DNA from: GCA-002282575 sp964606405
Lineage (GTDB): Bacteria > Pseudomonadota > Gammaproteobacteria > Thiomicrospirales > Thiomicrospiraceae
Reading direction: 5' to 3'
Assembly: GCA_964606405.1 (NCBI GenBank)
Contig: CAZSGH010000003.1
Coordinates: forward strand, 37,263 to 101,262
Length of the DNA stretch: 64,000 nt
The notes under the pieces are model-generated. The model was given only the letters and a program-made list of their open reading frames with translations, made no database searches and was not told the origin of the DNA. Position 1 is the first letter of the stretch. The number at the start of each line of letters is the position of its first letter. Shown piece by piece: positions 35,870 to 45,313 of the stretch. Made by a program: the position numbers and the translations under genes.

Positions 35870-36352
35870 TCAAAGAGGAAGAAAAGAGGTGATGATGCTT
35901 GACACAAACTCGACCATGCTGAAAAACACGCCAGCAACCAGAAAAAAAATTGAAATGAATGCAAACACCAATAAAATCGGACTTGAAAAATACACACGCG
36001 CGAAAGCATGGTAAATCAAAAAGTCTTTATACTTTATGAATGGTTGCTCTACAGACTGATATCCATGATTGTAGGCTCGGAATACAAACCCTATTTTGTC
36101 AAACCATCCGGCATCTACATACAGCTTTTCTATCTCATCTACTTGCGTTTTTAACAACGAGTCAACATGAGATTCATTTAGTCCCAACAATTTATTGGTT
36201 ATAACCTCCATCGCGTCATTTTCATCTTGCCCGATCGCGAACATCTGCGGATCTGACGATAATCGAATGCAAACTCTGCCGTCGCTTAAATATTCAATAA
36301 TATAAGTAGCAGACATAGCTTTTTGATCATCATTTGGATTAATACTTTCCAC
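35870..36352 (-). CDS. Small membrane protein of T4SS cluster, unknown
   Basis: A 160-residue protein, cytoplasmic in its first two thirds (TYIIEYLSDGRVCIRLSS; a helical region around DSLLKTQVDEIEKLYVDAGWFDKI) with one long hydrophobic segment near residues 120-150 (ILLVFAFISIFFLVAGVFFSMV). The GTG start at 36352 lies 14 bases within the end of virB6; ATG 36316 is an alternative. No family recognised; co-transcription with virB6 suggests a secretion system accessory. Confidence 0.6.
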   Translation of the reverse strand: MESINPNDDQKAMSATYIIEYLSDGRVCIRLSSDPQMFAIGQDENDAMEVITNKLLGLNESHVDSLLKTQVDEIEKLYVDAGWFDKIGFVFRAYNHGYQSVEQPFIKYKDFLIYHAFARVYFSSPILLVFAFISIFFLVAGVFFSMVEFVSSIITSFLPL

Positions 36353-37892
36353 TATTCCACCACTTATTCACTGAGGTTGATGCGGTAGACGCTTTGTTTT
36401 TAACCATATCAGTCGCGCTCGTGGCAGCAGACGAAATTGAAGCACCTGCATTCTTGATCGCGTCCATCCCATCGTGCGTGTAATCTTTAAAGTTTTGTCC
36501 GCCTGATTTGTATGAGTCCCTTGCAACGTTAGCCGCGGTTTTTGCGGTGCTCATAGATGCCGATCCTAACATAGATGCACCTTTTGAAAGCGTTGGAGAT
36601 GCAGCTATCAAAGCCTGAGATGAGGCAGAAAATGGAAGCGAGGCTGCGGCCATAGGGCTACTCAATGACTGCCCAAACTTTGTGCCCAATGATGATTGAT
36701 TGCTTTTCGTACCACCTGATGATTTATCACTTCCACCGCCTGTCTTATGCCCACCTCTACCTCCATTATCTCCAGCTGTTCCTGTGTTTAATTTAAAACC
36801 ACCTGATAATTGCGTGGCAATTGACCAAACTTGTCTCGCTAAAAAGAACATCACATAACTATAGAGGATCAAAGCCGCCACGTTTACCCATAAAAACTCT
36901 ACTGAAACCGCATCTGAATTTGGAATCTTGCTAATATCCACGATTTTGAACTTATCAACGGAGAGCATGGTCGAAAATTCGGTGAACACGCGAATGAACA
37001 CGCCGCCAATCATCATCGCAAAAAAACCAAGCATTAAAAATGATAGCCAAGAAGTAAAAATGCCAGAAAATATCCAACCAATGATAAACACAGAAAGAAG
37101 CGGTGCTAATGCGATAGCGATGGGCAAAATAATCATGCCTGCAATGAGTTGACCTACAACAAGGATGGTAGAAATAAAGTATAAAAACCCCATTGCTACA
37201 GTCAGGAGGACAGCCAGCACAGCGTAAAATATGTTCAGTAAATTGATCGAAGGCACAAATAAACCTTTACCATCGGTAAATGGGATTTCATGTGCAACCA
37301 TTAAGCCAGATCCCATCATCGTCGCAAAATTATTTACCGGGGCAAGTACCATTTGCTGCAAGGGGAAATCGTTTAAAGAACCTGATGCTCCGCCAAAACC
37401 CATAAAATCTGCCGCAAACCCATAGGCACCATCCAGAATCCAGTTATTGAAAGTTCCGTTGTAAACCAAAATCGTAAAGGGTATTAAAGCTTTAAAAAAA
37501 AACTCAAGTGCATCACCAAACAAAAGACTAAACCCACCCAAAACCCTTGCTTTGGCAACCATGGTCATAATGGATGCACCCACAAACACGGCAAATAAAG
37601 CCATCCCTGCTGCAAAGGAAACGGATCCTATACTTTCAAATAAGACCTTGTTGATCTGAATCACAGCATCTAAAAAAGGCTTTCCAACATCACCACCGCC
37701 AAACAGCGCTTCTGGACTGATTTTCCCATTGTCATCGACTGCCGCACTGGTGTTTGCTGTGACGGCAGCTTGCTTAGTGGCCGCCTCGTCTGAAACACTA
37801 TTTTCAAGCATATCAGGCGTCACAATTTCAGCATGTGACAAGGGTATTTGAAAGAGAGCTATGACGAGGGTGAGGAGTATTAGTTGCTTCAT
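36339..37892 (-). CDS. virB6: T4SS polytopic membrane protein VirB6 (TrbL)
   Basis: A 517-residue protein with signal peptide (ILLTLVIALFQIPLSHA), six or so membrane helices between residues ~85 and 350 and a C-terminal Gly/Ser-rich cytoplasmic tail. The segment LPIAIALAPLLSVFIIGW...FTSWLSFLMLGFF is the family-typical TrbL/VirB6 core. It follows virB5 by 5 bases. Confidence 0.88.
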   Translation of the reverse strand: MKQLILLTLVIALFQIPLSHAEIVTPDMLENSVSDEAATKQAAVTANTSAAVDDNGKISPEALFGGGDVGKPFLDAVIQINKVLFESIGSVSFAAGMALFAVFVGASIMTMVAKARVLGGFSLLFGDALEFFFKALIPFTILVYNGTFNNWILDGAYGFAADFMGFGGASGSLNDFPLQQMVLAPVNNFATMMGSGLMVAHEIPFTDGKGLFVPSINLLNIFYAVLAVLLTVAMGFLYFISTILVVGQLIAGMIILPIAIALAPLLSVFIIGWIFSGIFTSWLSFLMLGFFAMMIGGVFIRVFTEFSTMLSVDKFKIVDISKIPNSDAVSVEFLWVNVAALILYSYVMFFLARQVWSIATQLSGGFKLNTGTAGDNGGRGGHKTGGGSDKSSGGTKSNQSSLGTKFGQSLSSPMAAASLPFSASSQALIAASPTLSKGASMLGSASMSTAKTAANVARDSYKSGGQNFKDYTHDGMDAIKNAGASISSAATSATDMVKNKASTASTSVNKWWNSGKY

Positions 37893-37897
37893 TGATT

Positions 37898-38728
37898 TTA
37901 TTCCGCTGGTATGTCTTCATTCAGCTTATTATTCAAGGCTTCCGTATCCATGTTGTATTTCACATTATTGGATGTATCAATTGCGGGCAAACCAGAGGCC
38001 TTGCGATAGTCATTCAACATATCCATCTTTCTTTTATATATCTGAGCGTTTGCTATTTCAGCACGCGTAATCGCATCTTCTTGGGCTACATCCTTTAACT
38101 CTTGTTGGGTAGCCTGATCTATCATTGATTCATGCATTTTGGCTAACGTCGCTGCCAAAACACCCGACTGCTCTTGAAGTAAATTTAATTGCTCTTTGTT
38201 ACCTGTTCCCTCAGTCCTGCCGCGTGAAATAATATCTTGCATTCTCTCAATATTATTTTGACTCGCCTTGACTGACTCCTCAAAATACTTTGCCCTATCT
38301 ATTCGATTGGTCTTTTGTCTCTCCACGTTTTGAGATACCTTTCTCAAACAACTGTCTATACGTTGTGAAGGGGAACACTGGTAACTTCTCACCCTTCTCT
38401 CTAGCCAATTGTTCGCTCCGGTAAACTCACGGCGGGTATTTTCAATCGTCGAATACAGCCTATAACTTTCTGTCGCTGTGCTTGCAACGTCTTTAATCCA
38501 TGACATTTCTTTAGGCAGAGAAGTCAAATTAGTTGCGCTGTCTTTAACTTGCTGCTTAATTTCATTTAATTGCTTGTTGGCTGAAGCAATCATTTCGGCA
38601 GTATTTTGAACAGTAGCGACAAGCTCTCCGTTATTCATAACCTGAGTAAACTCTGTCGAACCTCCTGTGGCACCTCCGCCTGCGAAAACATTTGAAGAGA
38701 TTAAAGCCAGCAACAATAAAGCACGCAT
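37898..38728 (-). CDS. virB5: T4SS pilus-associated protein VirB5 (TrbJ)
   Basis: A 276-residue secreted helical protein with signal peptide (LLLLALISSNVFA). The mature part is mostly long helices (VQNTAEMIASANKQLNEIKQQV; ERQKTNRIDRAKYFEESVKAS) with a Cys pair (YQCSPSQRIDSC), the common form of TrbJ/VirB5 proteins placed at the tip of conjugative pili. Position between virB4 and virB6 agrees. Confidence 0.8.
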   Translation of the reverse strand: MRALLLLALISSNVFAGGGATGGSTEFTQVMNNGELVATVQNTAEMIASANKQLNEIKQQVKDSATNLTSLPKEMSWIKDVASTATESYRLYSTIENTRREFTGANNWLERRVRSYQCSPSQRIDSCLRKVSQNVERQKTNRIDRAKYFEESVKASQNNIERMQDIISRGRTEGTGNKEQLNLLQEQSGVLAATLAKMHESMIDQATQQELKDVAQEDAITRAEIANAQIYKRKMDMLNDYRKASGLPAIDTSNNVKYNMDTEALNNKLNEDIPAE

Positions 38729-38742
38729 TTATGATCCCCTAT

Positions 38743-41214
38743 TTATTCCATTATTGACATCATTCGTTGCATATACAGAGATCTAAAACTATGCTCATCT
38801 TCATTGATAGCAGAATCCATAACCTTCTGAGCATGTTTATCGGACATCACAACAGATAAGATTTCTTTTGGAAACTTTGCCCTGATTATTTGACGTTCGT
38901 CGCCTTGAATAATCAAGTATTCACCATTCTTTTGAAGGTTTGAGATCGTATGAATATCATCTTCTCTTGCTCCAAATTTGCGATATAACTCTGCCTCAGT
39001 GTCACTTTTAGCACTCGAGTTTGGTACAAAAATCTTGGTTACAATATTTCCAAGGAAAAGACTTAAATTTTCTGACTTAACCAACTCATCAAGTGACTGA
39101 GTTGACATTAATAGCAACACATTCTCTTTACGTTTTGTGCGTATCCAGTCGTAAAGGCGCATGGCAAATCGAGGGTGTTGAAGAGGAAACCAAAGTTCTT
39201 CGATGTTAATGATTGTTGGTCTTCCATCTAATCGCAACTGAATTCTAAAAAAACAATAATCCATGAACGCAATTGCAGCAGTCGTATTAATGGTAAAAAG
39301 ACGAGAAATATCGATAGACGTGATATCTGATAGATTAAATGAGTCTTCATCATGGTCGAAGTAGCTCGCAAGAGGACCCTTTCCGATCCATGGCTCCAAG
39401 TGTGTTAGCAAGTGAGCAGGTAACATCGCAGCCAGTGATGAAAGTCGTAGTAAACGAGCGTCAACTGACTTTCTCAGCGTTTCAACAACCATCCAAATTG
39501 TTTTAACATCATCCGATGTTAACTCATAACCACGTGATGTAAACAATAACTCTAACCAGTTTACGACAAACTCCTGACCACCCTGATGTGGCAGCAGTGA
39601 CATGGGATTAACTTTCACATCATCACGACCAGGCACAATGTACTGCCCTTGTTGCAATAACGTTGGTATACGACAAGTATTATCCTTGTCGAAATTAAAT
39701 ACCTGAGCATTATATTGACGGTACATTGTCCACAGGAAGTTATTAAGAACAGATTTACCACCGCCAGACGGACCTATCGTAAACGTATGTCCTAGATGCC
39801 CCACGTGGAAGTTGAAATGATATCCAGAATGATAGGGGGTTTTAAAAACCGTCAATGACTCTATTTCTTTATGCAATTCTTCTGACAGATGCTCATTAAC
39901 ATGATTGCCACTTTTCGGATGAAACATTAGGGTCATATCGGAAAAATTTGGCCCTGAGAAATAAAACCAACGCACCGGCTCTTGATATTGCCCTGGGAAA
40001 GTTCCAGAAAAAGCAGACAGAGCATGCATTCTTTCCCGATATGTCGGAAACTCTGAATGCGTCTTCAAAATTTCATGCACAACTTCAGCATTGGATATAG
40101 CCGACTCCTCTGAGTCACCGTAAATCACAATTGTTAAGTTATACAAACCCGCCACTCTACTTTTACTGAGCTCCGCTTTTGCAGCATTCGCATCGTGAAA
40201 ACCAATCTCCTTTGATTTATCGACTTGATTTAATTCTTCCCCTATCATTTTTTCTTTCATCATCACGAAGAATGGCTTCATTGTTTGTTCAAAATAGTCT
40301 CGTTGCGTGTCAATATGCTTATCCGCTACCTCATAATCCCAAAATTGCATCGCTTGCGAAATAGTTATCTCAAAAGGTAAAAAGGCAATGTTATTTAATT
40401 GACCAACAGAATTCTCAGGAAATTCTTTTGCTGACAGTAAAACTGCATACTTGTCGTTTATGCCTTCAAATTTAATACAGCTAGCATCTACCTCAACTCT
40501 GGCCATTCCAATTCGATCGTCCAGAAAAGAATTATTTGAAATATGAATGGGGCGCCCATCGTGAATAGGTGTTACATACTGCGTTAGGACTCCAATAAGT
40601 TTACTTCCTTCAAGTCGAGCAGCGCCTAAAAAACCAATTCCTGACTCAAAGCCTCTTAAGTAACCTTTTACTTTTTCGATAAAAAACTCTAAATCTTTAA
40701 GATCACTGAACAAACGATCCTTGTACGAAAACGCATAGCGTAATCCGTCTATTAGTGATTGCAACATACCCTTATTGGCATTAATCGACTTTAAGCTTTC
40801 TTGCTCTAAGACAGTACTAAAAGTCTTTGGTGGTTTAACCTGAACAAAAAAATAGTTCGTGTTTGTAAACATTTCTTGGTTAACCGAAATAGACCATGCA
40901 TCAGCAATTGATTGAGACACAATATCTGGCATAACTTTATTATGTCGTATATTGCTTTTACGTCTATGCATTGTCGACCATAAATTTATGGCACCGTCAA
41001 AGTCCGCAAAGGCTGTATCTAATATCTTGCACGCCTCTTGTTGTTGGTCTAGTGTACTAGATTGAATATCTACACCTTTGAACTCATAACCAACGATAAA
41101 TGATCCATCCTTACACAGTATAAAACCCGGAATGACTTCATGCAGCCAAGGAATTAATTCACTTAATGGTCTTTGTTCGGTTTGAAATTTGTGCGCACGC
41201 GTTTTTAAGTTCAT
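38743..41214 (-). CDS. virB4: T4SS ATPase VirB4 (TrbE)
   Basis: An 823-residue ATPase powering pilus assembly and substrate transfer. Walker A GPSGGGKSVLNNF lies near residue 483 and Walker B around INIEELWF near 665; the N-terminal CagE-type domain includes EVIPGFILCKDGSFIVGYEF. ATG 41214 is preferred: it overlaps the virB3 stop (TGATG) and has GAGG 7 bases upstream, though the frame is open 8 codons further. Confidence 0.94.
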   Translation of the reverse strand: MNLKTRAHKFQTEQRPLSELIPWLHEVIPGFILCKDGSFIVGYEFKGVDIQSSTLDQQQEACKILDTAFADFDGAINLWSTMHRRKSNIRHNKVMPDIVSQSIADAWSISVNQEMFTNTNYFFVQVKPPKTFSTVLEQESLKSINANKGMLQSLIDGLRYAFSYKDRLFSDLKDLEFFIEKVKGYLRGFESGIGFLGAARLEGSKLIGVLTQYVTPIHDGRPIHISNNSFLDDRIGMARVEVDASCIKFEGINDKYAVLLSAKEFPENSVGQLNNIAFLPFEITISQAMQFWDYEVADKHIDTQRDYFEQTMKPFFVMMKEKMIGEELNQVDKSKEIGFHDANAAKAELSKSRVAGLYNLTIVIYGDSEESAISNAEVVHEILKTHSEFPTYRERMHALSAFSGTFPGQYQEPVRWFYFSGPNFSDMTLMFHPKSGNHVNEHLSEELHKEIESLTVFKTPYHSGYHFNFHVGHLGHTFTIGPSGGGKSVLNNFLWTMYRQYNAQVFNFDKDNTCRIPTLLQQGQYIVPGRDDVKVNPMSLLPHQGGQEFVVNWLELLFTSRGYELTSDDVKTIWMVVETLRKSVDARLLRLSSLAAMLPAHLLTHLEPWIGKGPLASYFDHDEDSFNLSDITSIDISRLFTINTTAAIAFMDYCFFRIQLRLDGRPTIINIEELWFPLQHPRFAMRLYDWIRTKRKENVLLLMSTQSLDELVKSENLSLFLGNIVTKIFVPNSSAKSDTEAELYRKFGAREDDIHTISNLQKNGEYLIIQGDERQIIRAKFPKEILSVVMSDKHAQKVMDSAINEDEHSFRSLYMQRMMSIME

Positions 41215-41522
41215 CAGATTACCTCGTCCCTGCCCCAACCATTTGGCCGCTGTGTTTTTTTGTTTTGATGAGGCAAAGGAAATGGCTCATATACATTACC
41301 CTGACGTTGATAGCGTTCTAGGATTGTTACTGTGTAAGGGTCTCGTTTAGTTAGAATTACAAAAACGACATGCAATAAAACGGTAATAGCCAAAAAAGGC
41401 CACATTTTCAATACACCCACTAAAATCGAAGAAAGGGTGAAGTTGATTGCCATCAGTTGAGGTGACACTCCCATAATTGTAGGTGGTCGCTGCAACGAAC
41501 GTCTAATGGGAGTGCCGCGCAT
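41214..41522 (-). CDS. virB3: T4SS inner membrane protein VirB3 (TrbD)
   Basis: A 102-residue protein starting at ATG 41522, which overlaps the virB2 stop (TAATG). It begins RGTPIRRSLQRPPTIMG, the typical VirB3 opening, followed by two membrane helices (MAINFTLSSILVG; FLAITVLLHVVFVIL) and RDPYTVTILERY. VirB3 joins VirB4 at the inner membrane. Confidence 0.88.
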   Translation of the reverse strand: MRGTPIRRSLQRPPTIMGVSPQLMAINFTLSSILVGVLKMWPFLAITVLLHVVFVILTKRDPYTVTILERYQRQGNVYEPFPLPHQNKKTQRPNGWGRDEVI

Positions 41523-41869
41523 TATTTTGATGCTCCAAAACCAAATAGTGTCGGGCCGAAAATCATGAAGCCGATTGCAACTAAAGTTAAACCCATGCTT
41601 GAAATCAACTTGCCTTGATTCTGGTAAATCAGATATCCGCCACCCACACACAAAGCTGCTGCCACAATTGGCAAAACATAGTCCTTCACCATAGACCATA
41701 CATCTACGATCATATCTATAAACTCATTTGCGCTTGCTTGTCCGCTCATCAATGTCAAAGCGACACCAACGACTGCGATTGCAACTTTAGATTTATAGGA
41801 TGATTTGTGTTTCAAAGTCTTTTCCATTGTGTCTAATGACCCTGTGAATTGTTTCGATTGTTCTGACAC
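41522..41869 (-). CDS. virB2: T4SS major pilin VirB2
   Basis: A 115-residue prepilin with a long N-terminal leader ending in a signal-like segment (VAIAVVGVALTLMSGQASA), then two hydrophobic helices (YVLPIVAAALCVGGGYLI; LISSMGLTLVAIGFMIFG), the layout of VirB2/TrbC conjugative pilins. GTG 41869 has a GAGGAG site 8 bases upstream and lies 77 bases inside virB11; ATG 41827 is possible. Confidence 0.85.
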   Translation of the reverse strand: MSEQSKQFTGSLDTMEKTLKHKSSYKSKVAIAVVGVALTLMSGQASANEFIDMIVDVWSMVKDYVLPIVAAALCVGGGYLIYQNQGKLISSMGLTLVAIGFMIFGPTLFGFGASK

Positions 41870-42791
41870 CTTTAACTCTCCTCATTTGAATTACATAATT
41901 GAATGTGTACGCCACTTGATTTTTGATGGAATCTAATTTCCCTCCTTCTCCGGCTCCCATTAAGCCAAAATCACTTAATTTTTCTAACGCCATTATTGGA
42001 TTGTTTGCATGCAAAGAACACGCAGTACCGTCGTGTCCAGAGTTAGCGGCTGAGAGGAAGTCGTACGCCTCTAATCCTCTTATCTCACCAACAAAAATCC
42101 TGTCTGGACGATACCGTAAAGCCAATCTAACAAGTTTCTTAATATCAATCCCTAACTGATTATTGACTTCAAACTGAACGGCATTTGGTAGATCTAGCTT
42201 CAATTCTGGCGGGTCTTCAATTGTTACCACTCGTTCATCTGCTGACAGGTGCTTCAACATGGCGCGCAGAAAAGATGTCTTCCCAGATGAAGTCCCACCT
42301 GACACTATGAAATTTTGTTTAGATACAACTAGCCAGATTAGAAATTCATTAATGCTCGAAGGTATTGCTCTACTTATAGAGGGTGGCTCAATACCTTTGA
42401 ATTGCTCAAGATCAGCAACAACGCGAGCATAATCATCGGTTATTGTGTTTACATTTCCATGCTTACGAATACAAAGACTGTGCCCATCTACAGATACTGG
42501 AGATAAACAAGCAGCAACCCTATGCCTACCTAGTCTTGTATCAACAATTGGACTATTATCATTTACATCTTTGCGCGACAATCTTCCTAGCGCCACAATT
42601 AGCCCATATAAACGATCTTCGTTCATGCCTTCTACCTGCACAGGTAAAAGAACACCATTACGTTCGATCCACACGTCATTGGGTTTATTAACCATTATTT
42701 CTTGCACATCTGGATCATCTAAAAAAACCTGAATAGGCTTTAGCATATCACCGATGATTGCACTTGTATGAAGTGAACTCACAAAAGACAC
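41793..42791 (-). CDS. virB11: T4SS ATPase VirB11
   Basis: A 332-residue hexameric secretion ATPase. N-terminal domain has DPDVQEIMVNKPNDVWIERNG, Walker A GGTSSGKTSFLRAML lies near residue 169, followed by TIEDPPELKL, Walker B RIFVGEIRG and GHDGTACSLHAN. It begins with GTG at 42791 and is the first gene of the virB11-2-3-4-5-6 group, 63 bases after the end of the DUF4400-like gene. Confidence 0.93.
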   Translation of the reverse strand: MSFVSSLHTSAIIGDMLKPIQVFLDDPDVQEIMVNKPNDVWIERNGVLLPVQVEGMNEDRLYGLIVALGRLSRKDVNDNSPIVDTRLGRHRVAACLSPVSVDGHSLCIRKHGNVNTITDDYARVVADLEQFKGIEPPSISRAIPSSINEFLIWLVVSKQNFIVSGGTSSGKTSFLRAMLKHLSADERVVTIEDPPELKLDLPNAVQFEVNNQLGIDIKKLVRLALRYRPDRIFVGEIRGLEAYDFLSAANSGHDGTACSLHANNPIMALEKLSDFGLMGAGEGGKLDSIKNQVAYTFNYVIQMRRVKGVRTIETIHRVIRHNGKDFETQIIL

Positions 42792-42807
42792 TCTTAAAAC
42801 ACTCTTA
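42788..42807 (-). promoter_or_regulatory. Direct repeat at the virB11 start
   Basis: TAAGAGTGT occurs twice, 11 bases apart (- strand), ending at the virB11 GTG. The 63 base gap is AT-rich. One helical turn of spacing fits a dimeric regulator site; this is inference. Confidence 0.3.
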
Positions 42808-42854
42808 TGTGTATCTTAGGTTATCTTTTGTTTATTGTAAACTATATTTTTAGC

Positions 42855-43472
42855 TTAAATTCGCTTCTGTGTGTGCGCTATCCACATCCAAACACCCACA
42901 ATTGACAGCGAAACACCAAACAACACTAATGCAAACGGTATAACGACAAAGGGTAGGACTAAAAAAATAAAAATTGACGTGAATGATGACCATTTAGCAA
43001 ACAACTGACCATAACTATGCCTAGTGGGTGATGGTAGAAAATATGTCCACTTCCCTTTTTCCCTAAAATAATACGCATCAATAATCGATGCCATAACTAG
43101 CGGAGATAGAGCTAATAGAATTGTGATTAAAATTGATATTCGATACAAAAGCAGATTGATATGATCATAAACAACAACATAAGCATTACGCATTACGGGA
43201 CTTGACCCGCTTAGCATTTTGTGTTCAAAAAACAACCAACTCTTAGAGCCAAAAACCCCCTCAGCTACGTAACTATGTGAATAAAGCACTACATCAGCAA
43301 TGTCGTCGCCAGCTACTAGCCTGTTCATTATTTTTTCTTCTAACAGCACTTGTTTGTACTCTAAGTCCACTCCAAAAAACGGGAGTAGAAAAGAAACGCC
43401 AAACCACATTAGTGATACTGCAATCAATAATGCTATTTTGCTCTTTTCTCTTGGTTGACCTGATTGTTCCAT
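42855..43472 (-). CDS. Integrating-element membrane protein, DUF4400-like
   Basis: A 205-residue protein with four membrane helices (near residues 12-32, 105-125, 162-182 and 185-200) and a mid-region YYFREKGKWTYFLPSPTRHSYGQLFAKW. Position right after TraD, and the form of the protein, match the DUF4400 membrane protein found next to traD in SXT- and ICE-type elements. Its precise function in transfer is unknown. Confidence 0.6.
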   Translation of the reverse strand: MEQSGQPREKSKIALLIAVSLMWFGVSFLLPFFGVDLEYKQVLLEEKIMNRLVAGDDIADVVLYSHSYVAEGVFGSKSWLFFEHKMLSGSSPVMRNAYVVVYDHINLLLYRISILITILLALSPLVMASIIDAYYFREKGKWTYFLPSPTRHSYGQLFAKWSSFTSIFIFLVLPFVVIPFALVLFGVSLSIVGVWMWIAHTQKRI

Positions 43473-43483
43473 GACCTGACGCC

Positions 43484-45313
43484 TTAGTATTGAATAATAG
43501 GAACTTTAATTTTAAAAAGCTCGCCATTTGTTGATTTATAAAACCCATGCAATGGTGGTATAAATCCAAGCGTCCAAGGGGCTAACAAAGGCTTCCATTC
43601 TTTGTCTAACTTCTCTCCATAGTTTCCTCTCGTTGCCGCAGATATATCAGGATTGACGCCTCCTGAATGTTGAGAGTCTAACCTTTGAATTTCAACTTCT
43701 CTTAAGTTGTCCGTAATGTGCCTTTGTGTTTTTGGTTCTGGAATTTTAAAGAAAATAGTATTATTAAGGTTCGCAAGTGTTTGAGTCGCACGAGGCTCAC
43801 TACCAAGCCTTACAACGAAGTCGTCGAAGGCCTGTGTAGCCAAAAAAACACGAAAAAAGGCGCCCCGGCCTTTATTGAGTATCTGAATTAAGGCCGCATT
43901 TACAACTTCTGCTGCCTCGTCAACGTAAATATTGATAAATTTACGTTCTTCTTTTCGTCTGTAGTTATAAATGTTACCAGCATACGAAGCTGCATCTGCT
44001 AGCATGATCGCACCAACCGCAGTTGAGACAGTGCTATTCGCCAGAGAGTTCAAACCAACATATAGGCACATATTATTAGCTTCAACCTTGGCCATATCAA
44101 GAAGCCGCCTCTCATCTTCTAAACCAGGCACTGGCGACAACAATTCTCTAGCCGCATCGCTGGTTAGTTGGGTCAATGTCGGGATAACACCATCGATCAT
44201 CGATCGATAATGCTGTGCATCTCGACCATACAACTCCCAAATACTGTTTATTTCACTACGATCAAAAATACTGATTTTTTTTAATTCTTCATCATAAAAA
44301 GTACCGTAACCTTTAGCTTCAATGTCTCCTGACCTTTTTATAGCTAGTTTCAATCTCTTTTCCCAATCTTCGGGCATAAACTCTATGTTTTCTTCAATTA
44401 GCTTTTTCACTGCCTTAATGATTAACTCACCAACTGAGGTTGGAGAAGTGGCATAAAACAAAATTTTATGCAGCGTCGGGCGCTCTCCTAAATAAACCAT
44501 TCCTTGTGTAATCGCATTTGTAACGCCCCAAAAGAAGCCTCCAAACGGATCGTGCTTAGTCTCGCCATTAGAAACTACTTTCATAATTCTGTCGGGCAAT
44601 TCAGAGATTTGACTAAAGTTTTTGAGCGGATCAATCTTCACGCTTTTATCAGGGAACGCCAAATGGAAGTAAGCGTACTTGTCTGGTTTTCCGATCCCTT
44701 CACATGCCAATCTAGCATTATTAGCTAATTCCGCATCACCTTTCGGATCAATGATAATGAGTGCTTCATCTCGTGCTATAAGCTGAGATATCAAAACGTC
44801 AGAAACGCGCGTTTTACCTGCACCGGTGGTACCAGCAATAATTGTGTGATTTGCGAAACTATCGATGTCTTCTAAAACATCTTTTGGTACACCCAAACCA
44901 TGAAACCACTGATACCCTTTATATAGAGACTCAGGGGGCAACACCTTATCGGGTCCAGCTCTAAGAATGTCATACATTTTCTGAGATTGATCTTGTGACC
45001 AAACAAAGCCCTTTCCCAACCAAAGTTTTTTGGGATTCTTCTCCACAATATTTTTTATTTCTTGAATCGTTATGTAGTCTAATTGACTACCTGTTTTGAG
45101 TGACTTTCTTTGTTCCATGCGATTGTTAGCGGGCATCATGCGCTTGGTCATCATTACAAAAGACGGAATCGAGAGTAGAACGGAGCCGAATACGTCCACT
45201 CCAAAAAGTGACGCTCCTATCATAGTGGTACTTCCAGATAAAGCCCAAGCAATAGCTTGCCTTAATTCAAAATTTGGTCGATTTGTGATTTCAAACTGTT
45301 CTTCATCATTCAT
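43484..45313 (-). CDS. traD: Conjugative coupling protein TraD (VirD4 family)
   Basis: A 609-residue ATPase that links the relaxosome to the secretion channel. Two N-terminal hydrophobic stretches (residues ~15-40), Walker A IAGTTGAGKTRVSD near 164, followed by IIIDPKGDAEL, the INIYVDEAAEVVNAAL Walker B region and the FLATQAFDDF motif. It is of the SXT/ICE TraD type that partners MOBH relaxases. The start overlaps the relaxase stop. Confidence 0.93.
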   Translation of the reverse strand: MNDEEQFEITNRPNFELRQAIAWALSGSTTMIGASLFGVDVFGSVLLSIPSFVMMTKRMMPANNRMEQRKSLKTGSQLDYITIQEIKNIVEKNPKKLWLGKGFVWSQDQSQKMYDILRAGPDKVLPPESLYKGYQWFHGLGVPKDVLEDIDSFANHTIIAGTTGAGKTRVSDVLISQLIARDEALIIIDPKGDAELANNARLACEGIGKPDKYAYFHLAFPDKSVKIDPLKNFSQISELPDRIMKVVSNGETKHDPFGGFFWGVTNAITQGMVYLGERPTLHKILFYATSPTSVGELIIKAVKKLIEENIEFMPEDWEKRLKLAIKRSGDIEAKGYGTFYDEELKKISIFDRSEINSIWELYGRDAQHYRSMIDGVIPTLTQLTSDAARELLSPVPGLEDERRLLDMAKVEANNMCLYVGLNSLANSTVSTAVGAIMLADAASYAGNIYNYRRKEERKFINIYVDEAAEVVNAALIQILNKGRGAFFRVFLATQAFDDFVVRLGSEPRATQTLANLNNTIFFKIPEPKTQRHITDNLREVEIQRLDSQHSGGVNPDISAATRGNYGEKLDKEWKPLLAPWTLGFIPPLHGFYKSTNGELFKIKVPIIQY